Shown here: piece by piece, positions 53,816-61,334 of the stretch | Layout: every line of letters begins with the position of its first letter | Numbering within the stretch: position 1 is the first letter of the stretch | Origin: Streptomyces sp. G44 | Lineage (GTDB): Bacteria > Actinomycetota > Actinomycetes > Streptomycetales > Streptomycetaceae | Direction of reading: 5' to 3' | Length of the DNA stretch: 64,000 nt | Assembly (NCBI RefSeq): GCF_016905445.1 | Contig: NZ_JAFEXF010000009.1 | Coordinates: forward strand, 19,406-83,405 | Notes under the pieces: model-generated | The model's input: only the letters and a program-made list of their open reading frames with translations | The model's database searches: none | What the model was told of the DNA's origin: nothing | Made by a program: the position numbers and the translations under genes

Positions 53816-54847
53816 CTACGAGGCATTCCTCACCAGGCCCAAGGCATACTCCGGCCACCACTCCCCCGCCTTGGGGCCGCCCCGGCACGTCCCGTCGGAC
53901 TCCCCCGGCCGCTTGACCCACAGGTACGCGTCGACGAGCGGATCGTCCGTCTCCGTCGTCGGCTCCTCGCCGAGCGCCCGCCCCGGCGGGTTGCACCACG
54001 GGTCCTTGCCCTCCTCGTAGGGCCCGTTGCCGTTGCGCCCCGTGTCGATGACGAACGGCTTGCCGCCGACCTTCGCCGAGAGCCGCTTGCCGAACTCCGT
54101 ACTGGCCTCGGTGGTCTGGAAGTTGGAGACGTTCACCGAGAAGCCGTCGGCCCGCTCGACGCCGGACCGCTTCAGGGGCTCCCAGAGCGAGTCGGGGTCC
54201 TGCCAGCCCGCGTTGCCCGCGTCCAGGTACACCGTGGTGTCCGGCAGGGACTTGAGCTTTCCGATGGCGCCCCGGAGGAGGTCGTAGCGCTCCTCGTGGA
54301 ACTGCTCGGGCGTGCAGTTGTCGACCATGTGCAGCACCGCGTCCGGCTCCAGGATCACCGTGGCGCGCCGGTCGCCGATGCCCCGGGCGACCTCGTCGAC
54401 GAACGCGCGGTAGGCGTCGCCGTCCGCCGCGCCGCCGCCCGAGTACTGGCCGCAGTCGCGGTGCGGGATGTTGTAGAGGACCAGCAGGGCGTCCCGGTCG
54501 GCCTTCTCGGCGGCCTCGGTGAAGCCGCGCGCCTGCTCCTCGGCGTTCTCCGGGACGAGCCACTCGGCGACCGGCTGCCGGGCGATCCTCCGGATCAGCT
54601 CGGCGTCGTCCTTCGCGCCGTCCTTCTCGTACGCGGCGACCTGCCTGGCCGCGTTTCCCTCCGGGTTGACCCAGTACGGGTCCTTGCTCCTGGGCTGCTG
54701 CTTCGGCGGCCCCGGCGCGTTCTCCCCCGCGTCACCACCGGAAGCGGAGCACGCGGAAAGGAGCAGCGCGGCCCCCGCCAGCGCCACCCCCGTCCGCACC
54801 CCCCTGGCCGCGGCGCGACGTCCGCGGCCGGTGCCTTGTCGGTACAT
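53816..54847 (-). CDS. cslZ: CslZ-like GH6 endoglucanase lipoprotein
   Basis: A 343-residue secreted hydrolase with lipobox LLLSAC near residue 33, so it is probably a lipoprotein. GH6 blocks are present: LVLYNIPHRDCGQYSGG, VILEPDAVLHMV (the catalytic Asp of EPDAV), VYLDAGNAGW, FVIDTGRNGNGP and LWVKRPGESDGTC. It trims beta-(1,4)-glucan and belongs with cslA and glxA in the S. coelicolor-type cluster, here transcribed convergently to glxA. Confidence 0.92.
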   Translation of the reverse strand: MYRQGTGRGRRAAARGVRTGVALAGAALLLSACSASGGDAGENAPGPPKQQPRSKDPYWVNPEGNAARQVAAYEKDGAKDDAELIRRIARQPVAEWLVPENAEEQARGFTEAAEKADRDALLVLYNIPHRDCGQYSGGGAADGDAYRAFVDEVARGIGDRRATVILEPDAVLHMVDNCTPEQFHEERYDLLRGAIGKLKSLPDTTVYLDAGNAGWQDPDSLWEPLKRSGVERADGFSVNVSNFQTTEASTEFGKRLSAKVGGKPFVIDTGRNGNGPYEEGKDPWCNPPGRALGEEPTTETDDPLVDAYLWVKRPGESDGTCRGGPKAGEWWPEYALGLVRNAS

Positions 54848-54961
54848 CCACTCCCCCTTGGGCGCACTGTCCGTAGCTCAATCCTGACACAGCGCACCCG
54901 CACCCCGGGGGTGTTGACAGGGACGCGACCTGCTGGGACTCTCCGTGACGACAAGTCCATA

Positions 54962-55070
54962 CATCGAGGCGACGGTTGACAGGAACCCGGTGCGAATCCG
55001 GGACGGTCCCGCCACTGTGACCGCGTACGCACACCCGTACGCGGAAGTCAGGAACTGACCCGTCGTCCTC
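54962..55070 (+). promoter_or_regulatory. Cobalamin (B12) riboswitch
   Basis: The conserved core GGTGCGAATCCGGGACGGTCC followed by CGCCACTGTGA (54990-55020) and the B12-box-like AGTCAGGAACTGACCCG (55046-55062) are clear. A TTGACA at 54914-54919 may be the -35 box. It lies upstream of cbtB, whose ribosome binding site follows 30 bases later, so B12 should repress cobalt uptake by blocking translation or transcription. Confidence 0.95.
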
Positions 55071-55111
55071 CTGCCATGGGGCGTGGAAACCCCAGAAGGA
55101 GGCCCACCGGT

Positions 55112-55333
55112 ATGTCCCTGCACTCCGCAGCTCCGCACACCGACACCACGGCGAGCCAGGCCGCCGTGACGCAGACCCGCGACTGGCTGATCGCCTCGGC
55201 CGCCGCGGTCGTCGCGCTCATCGCGCTCTACGCCGTGTTCATGGACAACGGCTCGCTGATCTCGGCGACCGGCGACTACCTCCACGAGTTCGCGCACGAC
55301 GGCCGGCACCTCTTCGGTGCCCCGTGCCACTGA
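55112..55333 (+). CDS. cbtB: CbtB, cobalt transporter small subunit
   Basis: A 73-residue protein with one membrane span (about 28-48) and the histidine-rich end HEFAHDGRHLFGAPCH, the CbtB signature thought to bind cobalt. The ATG follows AAGGAGG. It is controlled by the B12 riboswitch and is followed at once by cbtA. Confidence 0.93.
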   Translation: MSLHSAAPHTDTTASQAAVTQTRDWLIASAAAVVALIALYAVFMDNGSLISATGDYLHEFAHDGRHLFGAPCH

Positions 55334-55356
55334 CCGGGCGGACGGACACCAGCACC

Positions 55357-56145
55357 ATGCCCTCAGCACCTTCCTCCCCTGTACTTCCCCTGCTCGGACG
55401 CGGCCTGGCGGCGGGCGGAGCGGCGGGTCTCACGGCCGGCCTCTTCTCCCTGCTGCTCGCCGAGCCGTTGATGGACCGCGCGATCCGCGCCGAGGAGAAA
55501 CGCGCGGCCGCCCAGGAGCACGCGCACGGCGCGGCCCAGGCCGTCCAGCACCACGAAGAGCTGTTCAGCCGCTCCACCCAGCACGGCGGCCTCGTCGTCA
55601 CCGCGGTCGTCGCGGGCCTGGCCCTCGGCGTGCTGTTCGCCGTCGCGTACGCCGCGGTGCACCGGCGCGATCCGCGCGCCCTGCCGTGGCCGCGCGCGCT
55701 GGCCTTCTCCGCGGCGGCCTTCCTCGCGGTCTCGCTCCTGCCCGGCCTGCGCTATCCCGCGAACCCGCCGGGCGTCGGCGACGCGGGCACCGTCGGCAAC
55801 CGCCAGGCGCTCTGGCTCGCCGCGGTCGCCATCGGCGTGCTCGGCATGTTCCTGGTGCGCCAGGTGTACGTCCGCCTCGCCGCGCGGCCAGAGCCGGTGC
55901 GGCACATCGCGACGGCCCTCACCGCGGTCGCCGTCCTCGCGGCGCTCTTCCTGCTGCCGGGCAACCCCGACCCGGTGCCGGTCGACGCGTCGCTGCTGTG
56001 GGACTTCCGCATGCTGTCGCTGGCCTCGCACGCCCTGCTGTGGGCGGTGTTCGCGGCGGTCTTCGGCGGCCTCGGCGTACGCGCCGCCAGAGGTGCCGCG
56101 ACGACCGCTCCGGCGCCGTCACTGGCCGGGCGGCAGGCCGCCTAG
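55357..56145 (+). CDS. cbtA: CbtA, cobalt transporter membrane subunit
   Basis: A 262-residue membrane protein with five or six spans. LLGRGLAAGGAAGLTAGLFSLLLAEPLMDRAI and EEKRAAAQEHAHG match the CbtA start, and the pattern HGG...YAAVHRRDPRALPWPRAL is also typical. ATG 55357 is used; a GTG at 55324 overlapping cbtB is the alternative. It transports cobalt with CbtB for B12 synthesis, though no cobalamin-synthesis genes lie in the window. Confidence 0.92.
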   Translation: MPSAPSSPVLPLLGRGLAAGGAAGLTAGLFSLLLAEPLMDRAIRAEEKRAAAQEHAHGAAQAVQHHEELFSRSTQHGGLVVTAVVAGLALGVLFAVAYAAVHRRDPRALPWPRALAFSAAAFLAVSLLPGLRYPANPPGVGDAGTVGNRQALWLAAVAIGVLGMFLVRQVYVRLAARPEPVRHIATALTAVAVLAALFLLPGNPDPVPVDASLLWDFRMLSLASHALLWAVFAAVFGGLGVRAARGAATTAPAPSLAGRQAA

Positions 56146-56154
56146 CGCAGCCCC

Positions 56155-56826
56155 TCAGCGGCGTACTCCCGTGAGGTACGCCGAGACGATCACGTTCGCC
56201 GTGTAGGCGCGGGCGGCCCGGTCGAAGGTGCCGCCGCAGGTGATCAGGCGCAGTTCGGCGCGGCCCTCCTCATGGGGGCCGTAGGCCTTCTTCGCGTCGA
56301 AGCGGTCGCTGGTGACGACCTGGACGTCGTCGATCGTGAACTCGGCGACGGTGCCGTCGTCGCGGGTCACGTCGATCCGCTCGCCGGGGCGCGCCGCGCT
56401 CAGGTCGTAGAAGACGGCGGGGTCCGTCTCGGTGTCGACGTGGCCGACGAAGAGGGCCGCGCCGGGCGCGCCGGGGCGGGTGCCGCCGCCGTACCAACCG
56501 ACGGTGTCCCCCTGGGCGAACGGCGGCGGGTCGATCGCGCCCCGGGCGTCCAGGCCGCGGGCGGTCACCGGGGCGCCGACCTTCAGGGACGGCACCTCGA
56601 CGCGCTGCGGCCGGGCGGGCGCCAACGGCTCGTGGGCGGGCGGCAGTTCGACGGCGTGGGGGCGGCCGACCGCCGCCACGTCGCCGGTCGCGGGCCCGGA
56701 GAGGCCCCCGGGCAGATTCGCGACACCGCTGCCCCACAGTCCGAGGCCCACCAGGAGGACCGCCCAGGCGACGCCGGTCAGCAGGCGTCCGGTCCCGGAC
56801 GGGCGTTCGCCGCCGGACACGCTCAC
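56155..56826 (-). CDS. Class F sortase
   Basis: A 223-residue membrane-anchored transpeptidase. An N-terminal span (about 15-38) is followed by the sortase barrel with catalytic His129 in ALFVGHVDTE, Cys197 in LRLITCGGTFD and Arg206 in RAARAYTANVIV. Class F sortases of actinobacteria are mostly uncharacterised. The GTG start lies seven bases after the stop of the upstream secreted-protein gene, so the two form an operon and that protein may be its substrate or partner. Confidence 0.92.
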   Translation of the reverse strand: MSVSGGERPSGTGRLLTGVAWAVLLVGLGLWGSGVANLPGGLSGPATGDVAAVGRPHAVELPPAHEPLAPARPQRVEVPSLKVGAPVTARGLDARGAIDPPPFAQGDTVGWYGGGTRPGAPGAALFVGHVDTETDPAVFYDLSAARPGERIDVTRDDGTVAEFTIDDVQVVTSDRFDAKKAYGPHEEGRAELRLITCGGTFDRAARAYTANVIVSAYLTGVRR

Positions 56827-56833
56827 GGCCCCG

Positions 56834-57382
56834 TCACTCCGAGCGGCGCCGGCGGACGCTGCGGAACGCCACGGCGACCGCCGCGACCCCGGCGAGGATG
56901 AGGCCGATCACGGCGTGCCGGGTGCCTGGGCCCGCCTCGTCGGCTCCGTCGGCCTCCGGGGACACCGCCGAGGTGAGGCGGGCGGTGCCGCCGCCGCCGG
57001 CGCGGACCGGGGCGCTCGGCTGGACGTTCCGCTGGATCACGCGGACGGTGCCGACGCCCTGGTGGGGGTGGCCGTCGCAGATGACGGTGAGTTCGTAGGA
57101 GCCGGTGACGCCCTTGCGGATGGTGGCGGTGCCGTGGAGGTCGTCGCCGCCCCGCCCGGTGAGCTTCGCCTCCCCCTCGAAGGCTCCGGAGCCGGCCGAT
57201 CCGGTGGCGCCCTCGCAGCCGGTCACTCTCACCTCCACGGAGGCGCCGGCCGCCGCGCTCGCGGGGGTGACGGTGGCGTCCACGGAACCGTTCTCGTGGG
57301 CCGCGGCCGTACCGCCGGGCAGGGCGACCGCCAGCACGACGGCCACCCCGGCGGCACGAGGAGCGAGGGAACATATACGCAT
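56834..57382 (-). CDS. Secreted, C-terminally anchored protein of unknown function
   Basis: A 182-residue protein. It has a signal peptide (MRICSLAPRAAGVAVV..., cut near TAAAHE), a beta-rich domain (about 30-125) with two cysteines, a short linker, then a hydrophobic segment (about 155-172) and the basic tail RSVRRRRSE. This is the layout of a sortase substrate, but no LPXTG-like motif is evident before the membrane span. Strong AGGAGG upstream. It is co-transcribed with the class F sortase. Confidence 0.8.
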   Translation of the reverse strand: MRICSLAPRAAGVAVVLAVALPGGTAAAHENGSVDATVTPASAAAGASVEVRVTGCEGATGSAGSGAFEGEAKLTGRGGDDLHGTATIRKGVTGSYELTVICDGHPHQGVGTVRVIQRNVQPSAPVRAGGGGTARLTSAVSPEADGADEAGPGTRHAVIGLILAGVAAVAVAFRSVRRRRSE

Positions 57383-57466
57383 CGTGAACCTCCTGTCCTA
57401 CGAGGTTCACGCCGCGCCGCGCTCCCCGCATCCCGGCAGCGGTCAAACGGGGGGCCGTGCGGTGGT

Positions 57467-57532
57467 GACAAGTACCCCTTCCGGCCCTCCACCGTCGTGG
57501 ACTCCATCGCCGACCTGGTCGACTGGGTCTGA
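57467..57532 (+). pseudogene. Remnant 3' end of a HAD-IIA phosphatase gene
   Basis: Twenty-one codons plus stop (ending VVDSIADLVDWV) align with the end of the complete HAD-IIA protein at 62476-63258 (ending VKDSIADLVDLV). The last 34 bases match at 28 positions. No 5' part of the gene lies nearby. It marks the left edge of the accessory region. Confidence 0.8.
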
Positions 57533-57596
57533 CGGGGGAATACCTTTATGGTTTTGGGCAGGACCCACTCCAGAGAGGGGGCCAGGACGCACCTGC

Positions 57597-57782
57597 CTAC
57601 ACCTGGAAATCCTTGCTAAACTCGACGAAATCGGCCCAGGAGGAGTCCGGGAAGTCCAGAACTGCCCCCTGTCGGCGCTTGGAGTCCCGGACCAGAACCT
57701 TCTTCGGTAGGTTATCGGCGACTTCGACGCATGTATCCGACTTCGTGTAGCTACTTGTGTGCCAATTCGGCTCTTCATTCAC
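57597..57782 (-). CDS. DUF397 domain protein
   Basis: A 61-residue protein with the DUF397 pattern: WHTSSYTKSDTCVEVADNLP, then VLVRDSKRRQGAVLDFPDSSWADFVEF. GTG start with AAGGGG upstream; it overlaps the end of the XRE gene by eight bases. In Streptomyces a DUF397 protein paired with an XRE (Scr1/DUF5753) regulator is a very common module, as in the whiJ locus, where the small protein modulates the DNA-binding partner. Confidence 0.9.
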   Translation of the reverse strand: MNEEPNWHTSSYTKSDTCVEVADNLPKKVLVRDSKRRQGAVLDFPDSSWADFVEFSKDFQV

Positions 57783-58638
57783 GGTTTCCCCTTCCCATGC
57801 GCTCAAAATGCTGGATGGCCTTTAGGATCAGCTCCCTCGCGGGCTGCCCGTAGACGGCGGACCGTCGGTGAAACTCGAATGCCTTCCGGTATTGCTCGAC
57901 TTCCCGCGGCTGCGTCACTGACATCTCCGCGGAGTAGGTCTCCACCATCACGAGCTTGTCGTCGAACATCGAGAAGGCATGGCCGATCCAGAGTTCGAGG
58001 GGGGCCGACCGTGGGACGATGCCCAGGCTGAGTCGAGGTAGCGCCATCACCGCTATCAGTCGGTCGAGTTGCGCCCTCATGACCCCCGACCCGCCGTGGT
58101 TCGAGTAGAGGGCCTGCTCGCCAAGGAGCACGTTGAAGATCCGATCACCCTTATAGAGGTACGACTGTCGTTCAAGGCGCTTGGCCACGGCAGCCTCCGT
58201 ATCGGCCGGCGATTCATAGAAGTTCGACACCTGTTCGAAGATGACTTCCGCGTAGCCGGAGGTTTGGATGGTGCCCCAGATCGTGGAGGGGTCCCAGATC
58301 CTGAACACCTTCGTCTTCTGGTAGAGCGGCAGGGACTTCTTCTGGCGGTTCTCAGTGCCTTCCTGGAGCTGCCGGCGCCATTCCATCCACAGCTCGTCTA
58401 TGTGTCGGACGGTGGCGACCAGGTCCGAGATCTCGCCCGAGCGGCCGGTCTTCTCGCACCAGACCCGGATGTCGTCCTCACTCGCGTTCTGCTTGCCGTT
58501 CTCAATGCGAGAGACCTTCGACTCCTGCCAACCGGTGACAGCAGCGAAGGCCCGGCCGCTGGTGAACCCCGCGTCCTTGCGGAATCCACGCAGCCGGGCG
58601 CCCAACGCCTCGCGGGTCTCCTGTGCCTGGTTGTTCAC
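57775..58638 (-). CDS. XRE-family regulator with DUF5753 (Scr1-like)
   Basis: A 287-residue regulator. The helix-turn-helix (about 10-70) contains LGARLRGFRKDAGFTSGRAFAAVTGWQESKVSRIENGKQ. The DUF5753 domain (about 110-275) contains YQKTKVFRIWDPSTIWGTIQTSGYAE and LLGEQALYSNHGGSGVMRAQLDRL. GTG 58638 is used; longer upstream starts would overlap the DUF6879 gene. It is coupled to DUF397 downstream and follows DUF6879, a typical three-part actinobacterial set. Confidence 0.92.
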   Translation of the reverse strand: MNNQAQETREALGARLRGFRKDAGFTSGRAFAAVTGWQESKVSRIENGKQNASEDDIRVWCEKTGRSGEISDLVATVRHIDELWMEWRRQLQEGTENRQKKSLPLYQKTKVFRIWDPSTIWGTIQTSGYAEVIFEQVSNFYESPADTEAAVAKRLERQSYLYKGDRIFNVLLGEQALYSNHGGSGVMRAQLDRLIAVMALPRLSLGIVPRSAPLELWIGHAFSMFDDKLVMVETYSAEMSVTQPREVEQYRKAFEFHRRSAVYGQPARELILKAIQHFERMGRGNRE

Positions 58639-58645
58639 TGCTCGG

Positions 58646-59167
58646 TCAGGGCTTGTACTCGGAGTGCTGGATTGCAGATTCCCAGAGGAGGTCCCGGACA
58701 CGGACGCATTCGGCGACCGTCTCGGGGTCGTCGATCACTTCGGAACCGAGGACCCTTCCGTTCGCGTCGAAGTGCCCGACTGCCAGGAGCTTTTCGTCGA
58801 AGAGCCACCAGTCGTTGCCTTCGACCGGAAAGACCAGGCCCTCGGGCAACGCGTGGCGCGGCAACCATCGGATCTGCTCGCCGGCTTCCTCGTTGAGCGG
58901 AGTTCCCTCGTGCTCCCAGCGGATGTACGGAGTGTGCGGCTCAGTCACCACGCGGACCCGCCGCACCGTCTTGCCCTCCTGGGTGAGCCCTCGGACCATC
59001 GTCAGCCACGAGTCCATGAAGGCGTTGTCGACCACTCCCCCGAGCCACTTCTCGTACGGCCCGTCCTCCAATGGCACTGAGTAGTCGTCCCTCAGCTCCA
59101 GATGGAAGGCATCGTGCGCGACAGCTTCAATGAGCCGGTTGCGCTCGGCGCTGGAGATCAGCTCCAC
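58646..59167 (-). CDS. DUF6879 family protein
   Basis: A 173-residue soluble protein. HDAFHLELRDDYSVPLEDGPYEKWL, RVVTEPHTPYIRWEH, WLPRHALPEG and NDWWLFDEKLLAVGHFDANG match the DUF6879 pattern found next to XRE/DUF397 modules. Function unknown. GTG start; the 5' end overlaps the preceding gene by 41 bases. Confidence 0.85.
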   Translation of the reverse strand: MELISSAERNRLIEAVAHDAFHLELRDDYSVPLEDGPYEKWLGGVVDNAFMDSWLTMVRGLTQEGKTVRRVRVVTEPHTPYIRWEHEGTPLNEEAGEQIRWLPRHALPEGLVFPVEGNDWWLFDEKLLAVGHFDANGRVLGSEVIDDPETVAECVRVRDLLWESAIQHSEYKP

Positions 59168-59546
59168 GTGGTTCCTCCAGTAGGGCTGTGATCGCGGCCT
59201 TGGAGACCTCGACCACTGTCTCGTAGTCCGGAATCGACATCTGCGCCAGGGCCTCGGGATCGGTCACCTCCTGGCCCTGCACAACGTACGTACCACTCGG
59301 TGTGAGGACCACGAGCGGGTCCTCACACCGCATGAACTGTCCAGAGGGAAGACCGTCCTTCCCCAGGTGCTCGAACAGCTCGGCGGGGACCTCCACCGCG
59401 GTCTTCCCCGCGGGGATGTCGAGCTGCACCCGAGGGTCGTCCCAGGCAATCCTCCAGCCTTGGACGAGATACGTGTCCTGGTCGGTGGCGTAGAGGGTAG
59501 GGCAGTCGCCCACTTTGGAGTCCTTACCAAGGAACCGTAGCTTCAT
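59127..59546 (-). CDS. Unrecognised protein of the XRE/DUF6879 module
   Basis: A 139-residue soluble protein (MKLRFLGKDSKVGDCPTLYA..., then VQGWRIAWDDPRVQLDIPAGKTAVEVP and ETVVEVSKAAITALLEEPRG). The ATG has AGGAG seven bases upstream. It overlaps the DUF6879 gene and often accompanies it in Streptomyces. It is divergent from the gene at 59743, with a 196-base spacer that probably holds the promoter for this four-gene unit. Confidence 0.75.
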   Translation of the reverse strand: MKLRFLGKDSKVGDCPTLYATDQDTYLVQGWRIAWDDPRVQLDIPAGKTAVEVPAELFEHLGKDGLPSGQFMRCEDPLVVLTPSGTYVVQGQEVTDPEALAQMSIPDYETVVEVSKAAITALLEEPRGADLQRRAQPAH

Positions 59547-59742
59547 GGTCGTTCTCCTGTCGTCTGCCTTGCATGAGATTGCGCGGCACCTCGATGGTCG
59601 AGAGCACGTTCGGCGCCGTCAATGCGCTTGCTGCAAACTCGCGCAATCTTCTTGGTTGTTGGTCGCGGGCCGCTCTACGGTCGTTCCGAACTCAGCAACC
59701 AAGGAATCTGCACTTCGGTGCGGTACCGAGGGGAGATGCGTG

Positions 59743-60114
59743 GTGTCCACCGTGAGCGAGACCAGCAACGCTTCGAGCATCGACGGACCAGCGATCGACG
59801 ATGAATTGATCCGGGACAGCACCGACAGCGCCCTTGCGATGCAACTGGGGACGACGACCCGCGGTGAGATCGACGCGCGGACGCCCGCCCTGATCGGCCA
59901 CCTGGAACGGCTTCTGGTTGCAGACCTGGGGGCAGACAGCGACGACGTGGTTGAGGAGCTGTACCGCAGAGCGTACAAGCTGCTCGACCTGCGGCACCGG
60001 CCCACCCCTGACACGCCGGCCTTCACCGCGTACTTCTTCATGCGCGACGTTGCCGGCCTGGCTCGACGCCTCCTGTGGGTCTACAGCCAGAGGAGCGGTC
60101 CGGGTGTCTCATGA
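59743..60114 (+). CDS. Unrecognised 123-residue protein
   Basis: GTG 59743 is chosen because GAGGGGAG lies six bases upstream; GTG 59740 is possible. The N-terminal ~40 residues are polar and Ser/Thr/Asp-rich; the rest is helical (EIDARTPALIGHLERLLVADLG, then DDVVEELYRRAYKLLDLRHRP and MRDVAGLARRLLWVYSQR). No family is recognised. Its stop overlaps the ATG of a small membrane protein reading frame. Confidence 0.65.
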   Translation: MSTVSETSNASSIDGPAIDDELIRDSTDSALAMQLGTTTRGEIDARTPALIGHLERLLVADLGADSDDVVEELYRRAYKLLDLRHRPTPDTPAFTAYFFMRDVAGLARRLLWVYSQRSGPGVS

Positions 60115-60295
60115 GTCCCAGGGCGCAGCAGGTCATTTACGTCCTGACGCTGCTCGCCCTCATGGTGGCCCTCGGGTTCGGCATCGCAAGAGCCGGCGCC
60201 GACGCCCACACGGCTGGCGGCAGTGGATCTTCCAGGGGCTCATGATCCTGGCCTGCTCGTCGGTCGGCGTAGCCCTCTGGGTCGTTAGCCAATGA
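60111..60295 (+). pseudogene. Frameshifted small two-span membrane protein
   Basis: The ATG at 60111 opens a frame with one membrane span (MSPRAQQVIYVLTLLALMVA...) that runs into a hydrophilic stretch and stops at 60245. Another frame over the same region gives a basic turn SRRRRPHGWRQW and a second span (IFQGLMILACSSVGVALWVV) ending at 60295. Joining them at about 60185-60200 would give a normal 2-span protein of about 61 residues. Either a one-base indel has broken the gene, or the first frame alone is real. Confidence 0.5.
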
Positions 60296-60483
60296 TCTTC
60301 CGCCCCCGCGGTGAATGTCCGCCGGCTCGCCCGTACGGCGTTGCCCTCGCGGGGGTGGAACTGAACGCCCACCCCGGCCAGCCATCCCCCGAAGAAGGAC
60401 AGGTCGGGCCGGGGTGGGTCGCAAGTGCACGACGGCGCGGAGAACGTCTCTCCGCACAGCAGTTGCACAGGGAGGTCATTCCC

Positions 60484-60723
60484 ATGTCCAGCAGCATCTA
60501 CAGCCTGCCCGTCGCGGGTGCGACGTTCGAGAACTTCTGCGGCGGCAACCTCCAGGGCGAGCACGAGTCCTGCATCGAGGTGGCCGCGATCCCCGGCGCG
60601 GAGTCGGCGTTCGTCCTCACCGACAACAAGCCGGAGGGCGCGGGCCAGGAGCTGCGTTTCACCGCCGCCGAGGTGGACGACTTCGTCGTCGGCTGGGCGA
60701 AGAAGCGAGGCCTGGCGCTCTAA
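60484..60723 (+). CDS. Small DUF397-like protein
   Basis: A 79-residue protein. FENFCGGNLQGEHESCIEVAAIPG followed by FVLTDNKPEGAGQELRFTAAEVDDFVVGW fits the DUF397 layout (CVEVA, D-x-K, LxF, W) in a diverged form. ATG with GGGAGG eight bases upstream. No XRE partner is adjacent here; instead an unknown protein and a cupin/JmjC oxygenase follow. It might be a regulator, or a substrate of that oxygenase. Confidence 0.75.
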   Translation: MSSSIYSLPVAGATFENFCGGNLQGEHESCIEVAAIPGAESAFVLTDNKPEGAGQELRFTAAEVDDFVVGWAKKRGLAL

Positions 60724-60753
60724 GTCCGGCGCTTCCCCACCAGGTGACGGTAA

Positions 60754-60781
60754 GGGTCGCCCCACTTCGGCGGGGCGGCCC
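60754..60781 (+). terminator. Hairpin between the DUF397-like gene and the next gene
   Basis: GGGTCGCCCC (60754-60763) pairs with GGGGCGGCCC (60772-60781), one wobble. It may attenuate read-through into the downstream genes. Confidence 0.65.
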
Positions 60782-60803
60782 TGCACTTCCCAGAAGGGCA
60801 CGT

Positions 60804-61310
60804 ATGAGCTGGTCAGGACACTGGCACGGGTTTGGACCATGGATCGGAGCCGCGTTCGTGTACGCGCAGGAGGGCAGACGGCGGCCGGCACATCCCAACG
60901 GCCCGCCGATGGTGACAGGCCCTGAGGACACGAAGCACCAGGAACTCCTTGTTCGGTACCGAGCAGCCACCGCGGATTTCCAGACCGGTAACGTGCCGCC
61001 GATGATGACCGGCCACTGGCTGATGAAGAAGAACCAGGTCTCCGTCGACCTCACGTGGACGGATGTGGGGGGTGCCCTGGTCTGGATGCGGAAGCAGTAC
61101 GAGGCGAACCGGCCGTTCGAGCGGGAGGACGGACGCCAGGCGTATGCCGCTCTCGACGTGCAGCTGGAGTACGCCGCCGACGTGCTGCCGCGCGGCGTCG
61201 ACGTGTGCTGGGTGTACTACACCCCCTCGAAGAACCTCTTCTCACTGTCCGTGGTGTGCTGCCCGAACAGGTTCCACCCTGAGATTTCCTGTCCGCTCCC
61301 CCCTTCGTGA
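60804..61310 (+). CDS. Unrecognised 168-residue protein
   Basis: ATG with AAGGG upstream. The N-terminus is Trp/Gly/His-rich (MSWSGHWHGFGPWIG...); the rest is mixed (QELLVRYRAATADFQTGN, VDLTWTDVGGALVWMRKQYEA, AALDVQLEYAADVLPRGVDV) and ends in a Pro-rich tail with cysteines (VVCCPNRFHPEISC). No signal peptide and no known family. It lies 24 bases before the oxygenase gene, so they are probably one operon. Confidence 0.68.
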   Translation: MSWSGHWHGFGPWIGAAFVYAQEGRRRPAHPNGPPMVTGPEDTKHQELLVRYRAATADFQTGNVPPMMTGHWLMKKNQVSVDLTWTDVGGALVWMRKQYEANRPFEREDGRQAYAALDVQLEYAADVLPRGVDVCWVYYTPSKNLFSLSVVCCPNRFHPEISCPLPPS

Positions 61311-61334
61311 TCCTGCACAGAAGGAGGCGACGCA

